This document shows positions 5,042-6,188 of a stretch of 6,188 nucleotides of DNA, piece by piece. The stretch is from Helicobacteraceae bacterium (lineage in GTDB: Bacteria; Campylobacterota; Campylobacteria; Campylobacterales; Sulfurimonadaceae). The stretch spans positions 1 to 6,188 of the forward strand of contig DAOWOG010000082.1 of the NCBI GenBank assembly GCA_030642185.1, in the 5' to 3' direction. Both the position numbers and the translations under genes were made by a program. How positions within the stretch are numbered: the first letter of the stretch is position 1; each line of letters begins with the position of its first letter. The notes under the pieces are model-generated. The model searched no databases. It saw nothing but the letters and a program-made list of their open reading frames with translations, and was not told the DNA's origin.

Positions 5042-6177
5042 TGATTTAATGCCTCTTTAATACGTGTGAGTGCTTCGCGTGTGCGCTCCTCATTTTCAAC
5101 CAGCGCGATGCGCACATAATCTTTGCCCGGATTTTCGCCTTTTTCATCACTGCGTCCCAGAAATTCACCCGGCAGCACTTTGACGTTGTATTCACGATAA
5201 AGTTTTTTCGTAAAATCCAGCGCATCGGCAACGTTCAGCCAGATATAGAAGGTCGCTTCGGGAATCTCGGTTACCAAAATCTCCCGTGCGATCTCAAAAT
5301 TTCGCCTGTAGATTACTCGTGAGGCGGCGACATGTTCTTCATCATCCCATGCTGCCGCAGCCGCTACCTGCAGCGGAAGCGGAGAAGCGGCCCCGACATA
5401 CGTCCGGTACTGCAGATAGGCGCTGAGGATCTTTTCATCTCCGGCGATAAAACCTGAACGCAGTCCCGGTGCCGATGAACGCTTGGAGATCGAATTGATC
5501 ACCAGCATATTTTTAAAATCATCATTGCCGACAGCTTTGGCAGCTTCCAGCAGAGACGGTACCGGCTGATCCGTATAAATCTCACTGTAACACTCATCAT
5601 TGAGCAGTACAAAATCATGTTTCAAAGCAAGTGTTACCCACTCTCCAAGCTCTTTTAGACTTAGACAGGAGGCTGTCGGGTTATTTGGAAAGTTCAGGAT
5701 CACCAGATCACACTCCGCCAAAACCGCTTCATCGATTTCAGGCTTATAACCGTTCTCTGCCGTCAGGTTTAAAAAGTGCATTTTTGCCCGGCTGGCGATC
5801 GCGGCACCCTCATAAATCTGATAAAACGGATTGGTAAAGGCCATCGAAGGATTTTCTTTATCAAAAAGAAGAAACTGCGGGAAGTTAAAAAGGACTTCGC
5901 GTGTTCCAAACGAAGGCACCAGCTGGGCATTGCTCAGTTCGATATCGAAACGGCGTGCCATAAAGTTGCGCATCGCATCGCGCAGATACGCTTCACCGGC
6001 TGTTTTCGGATATTTTTTCAGAAGACCACTGCTTTTCTTCAGCGCTTCCTGAATAAAATCCGGTGTCTCAAACTGGGGCTCGCCGATGGTCAGTGTGAGC
6101 GGTTCATAAGAACTGTCGGGAGTGATGTCGGCTAAAAGTGTGGTTAGTTTTTCAAACGGATAAGGTTCAAATTGCAT
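5029..6177 (-). CDS. dapC: PLP-dependent aminotransferase, probable succinyldiaminopimelate transaminase
   Basis: Fold-type I class I/II aminotransferase, 382 residues, cytoplasmic. Visible motifs: IGEPQFETPD (31-40, substrate-side loop); NFPNNPT (162-168) with Asn166 at the PLP-contact position; NDECYSE (193-199) with Asp194 and Tyr197 contacting the pyridine ring and hydroxyl of PLP; SISKRSSAPGLRSGF (229-243) with Lys232 as the Schiff-base lysine; and YVRIAL (354-359) with Arg356 as the likely carboxylate-binding arginine. The ATG is preceded by CAGGA at 5 nt. The DapC role (succinyl-amino-ketopimelate to succinyl-diaminopimelate in lysine and peptidoglycan synthesis) is inferred from overall similarity and from neighbouring murC; from memory H. 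pylori has dapD two genes away from the equivalent gene. An aspartate or other aminotransferase activity cannot be excluded from sequence alone. The 3' end overlaps the next gene by 13 nt. Confidence 0.9.
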   Translation of the reverse strand: MQFEPYPFEKLTTLLADITPDSSYEPLTLTIGEPQFETPDFIQEALKKSSGLLKKYPKTAGEAYLRDAMRNFMARRFDIELSNAQLVPSFGTREVLFNFPQFLLFDKENPSMAFTNPFYQIYEGAAIASRAKMHFLNLTAENGYKPEIDEAVLAECDLVILNFPNNPTASCLSLKELGEWVTLALKHDFVLLNDECYSEIYTDQPVPSLLEAAKAVGNDDFKNMLVINSISKRSSAPGLRSGFIAGDEKILSAYLQYRTYVGAASPLPLQVAAAAAWDDEEHVAASRVIYRRNFEIAREILVTEIPEATFYIWLNVADALDFTKKLYREYNVKVLPGEFLGRSDEKGENPGKDYVRIALVENEERTREALTRIKEALNQWKS

Positions 6178-6188
6178 ATCGGTCCTGA

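Overview
The window looks like a chromosomal segment of a Campylobacterota (epsilonproteobacterial) species, probably a free-living Sulfurimonas-, Sulfuricurvum- or Sulfurovum-like organism. This rests on gene order and protein style: an aminotransferase of the DapC/AspB type, a small hypothetical protein, MurC, a small membrane protein and a Campylobacterota-type MutS2 follow one another on the minus strand. From memory, the same order runs through Helicobacter pylori HP0624-HP0623-HP0622-HP0621, with ispG and dapD just beyond. I could not run a search to confirm this.

Layout. From 6177 down to 625 there is one minus-strand gene cluster. The aminotransferase overlaps the 153-residue hypothetical gene by 13 nt. 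That gene overlaps murC by 4 nt (ATGA). murC is followed by a 123-nt spacer packed with small hairpins. The 109-residue membrane-protein gene comes next and overlaps mutS2 by 10 nt. The overlaps suggest coupled translation. The cluster links diaminopimelate supply (aminotransferase, inferred) with its use in cell-wall precursor synthesis (MurC), and ends with a DNA-transaction ATPase (MutS2).

Downstream of mutS2 the character changes. Positions 278-624 hold no intact gene but contain a near-consensus minus-strand promoter, a perfect 18-bp inverted repeat with a third copy of its half-site, and a good Shine-Dalgarno plus ATG that hits a stop after two codons. At 1-277 lies the N-terminal part of a very AT-rich, unidentified minus-strand gene that runs off the window. 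Together these look like an accessory insertion or a decayed locus next to the conserved cluster.

No tRNA, rRNA, CRISPR array or intact insertion sequence was seen. No clearly new biological system is visible. The most intriguing items are the repeat-rich 470-536 element with the broken reading frame after it, the hairpin cluster at 3178-3249, and the proline-free, TPR-like 153-residue protein between the aminotransferase and MurC.
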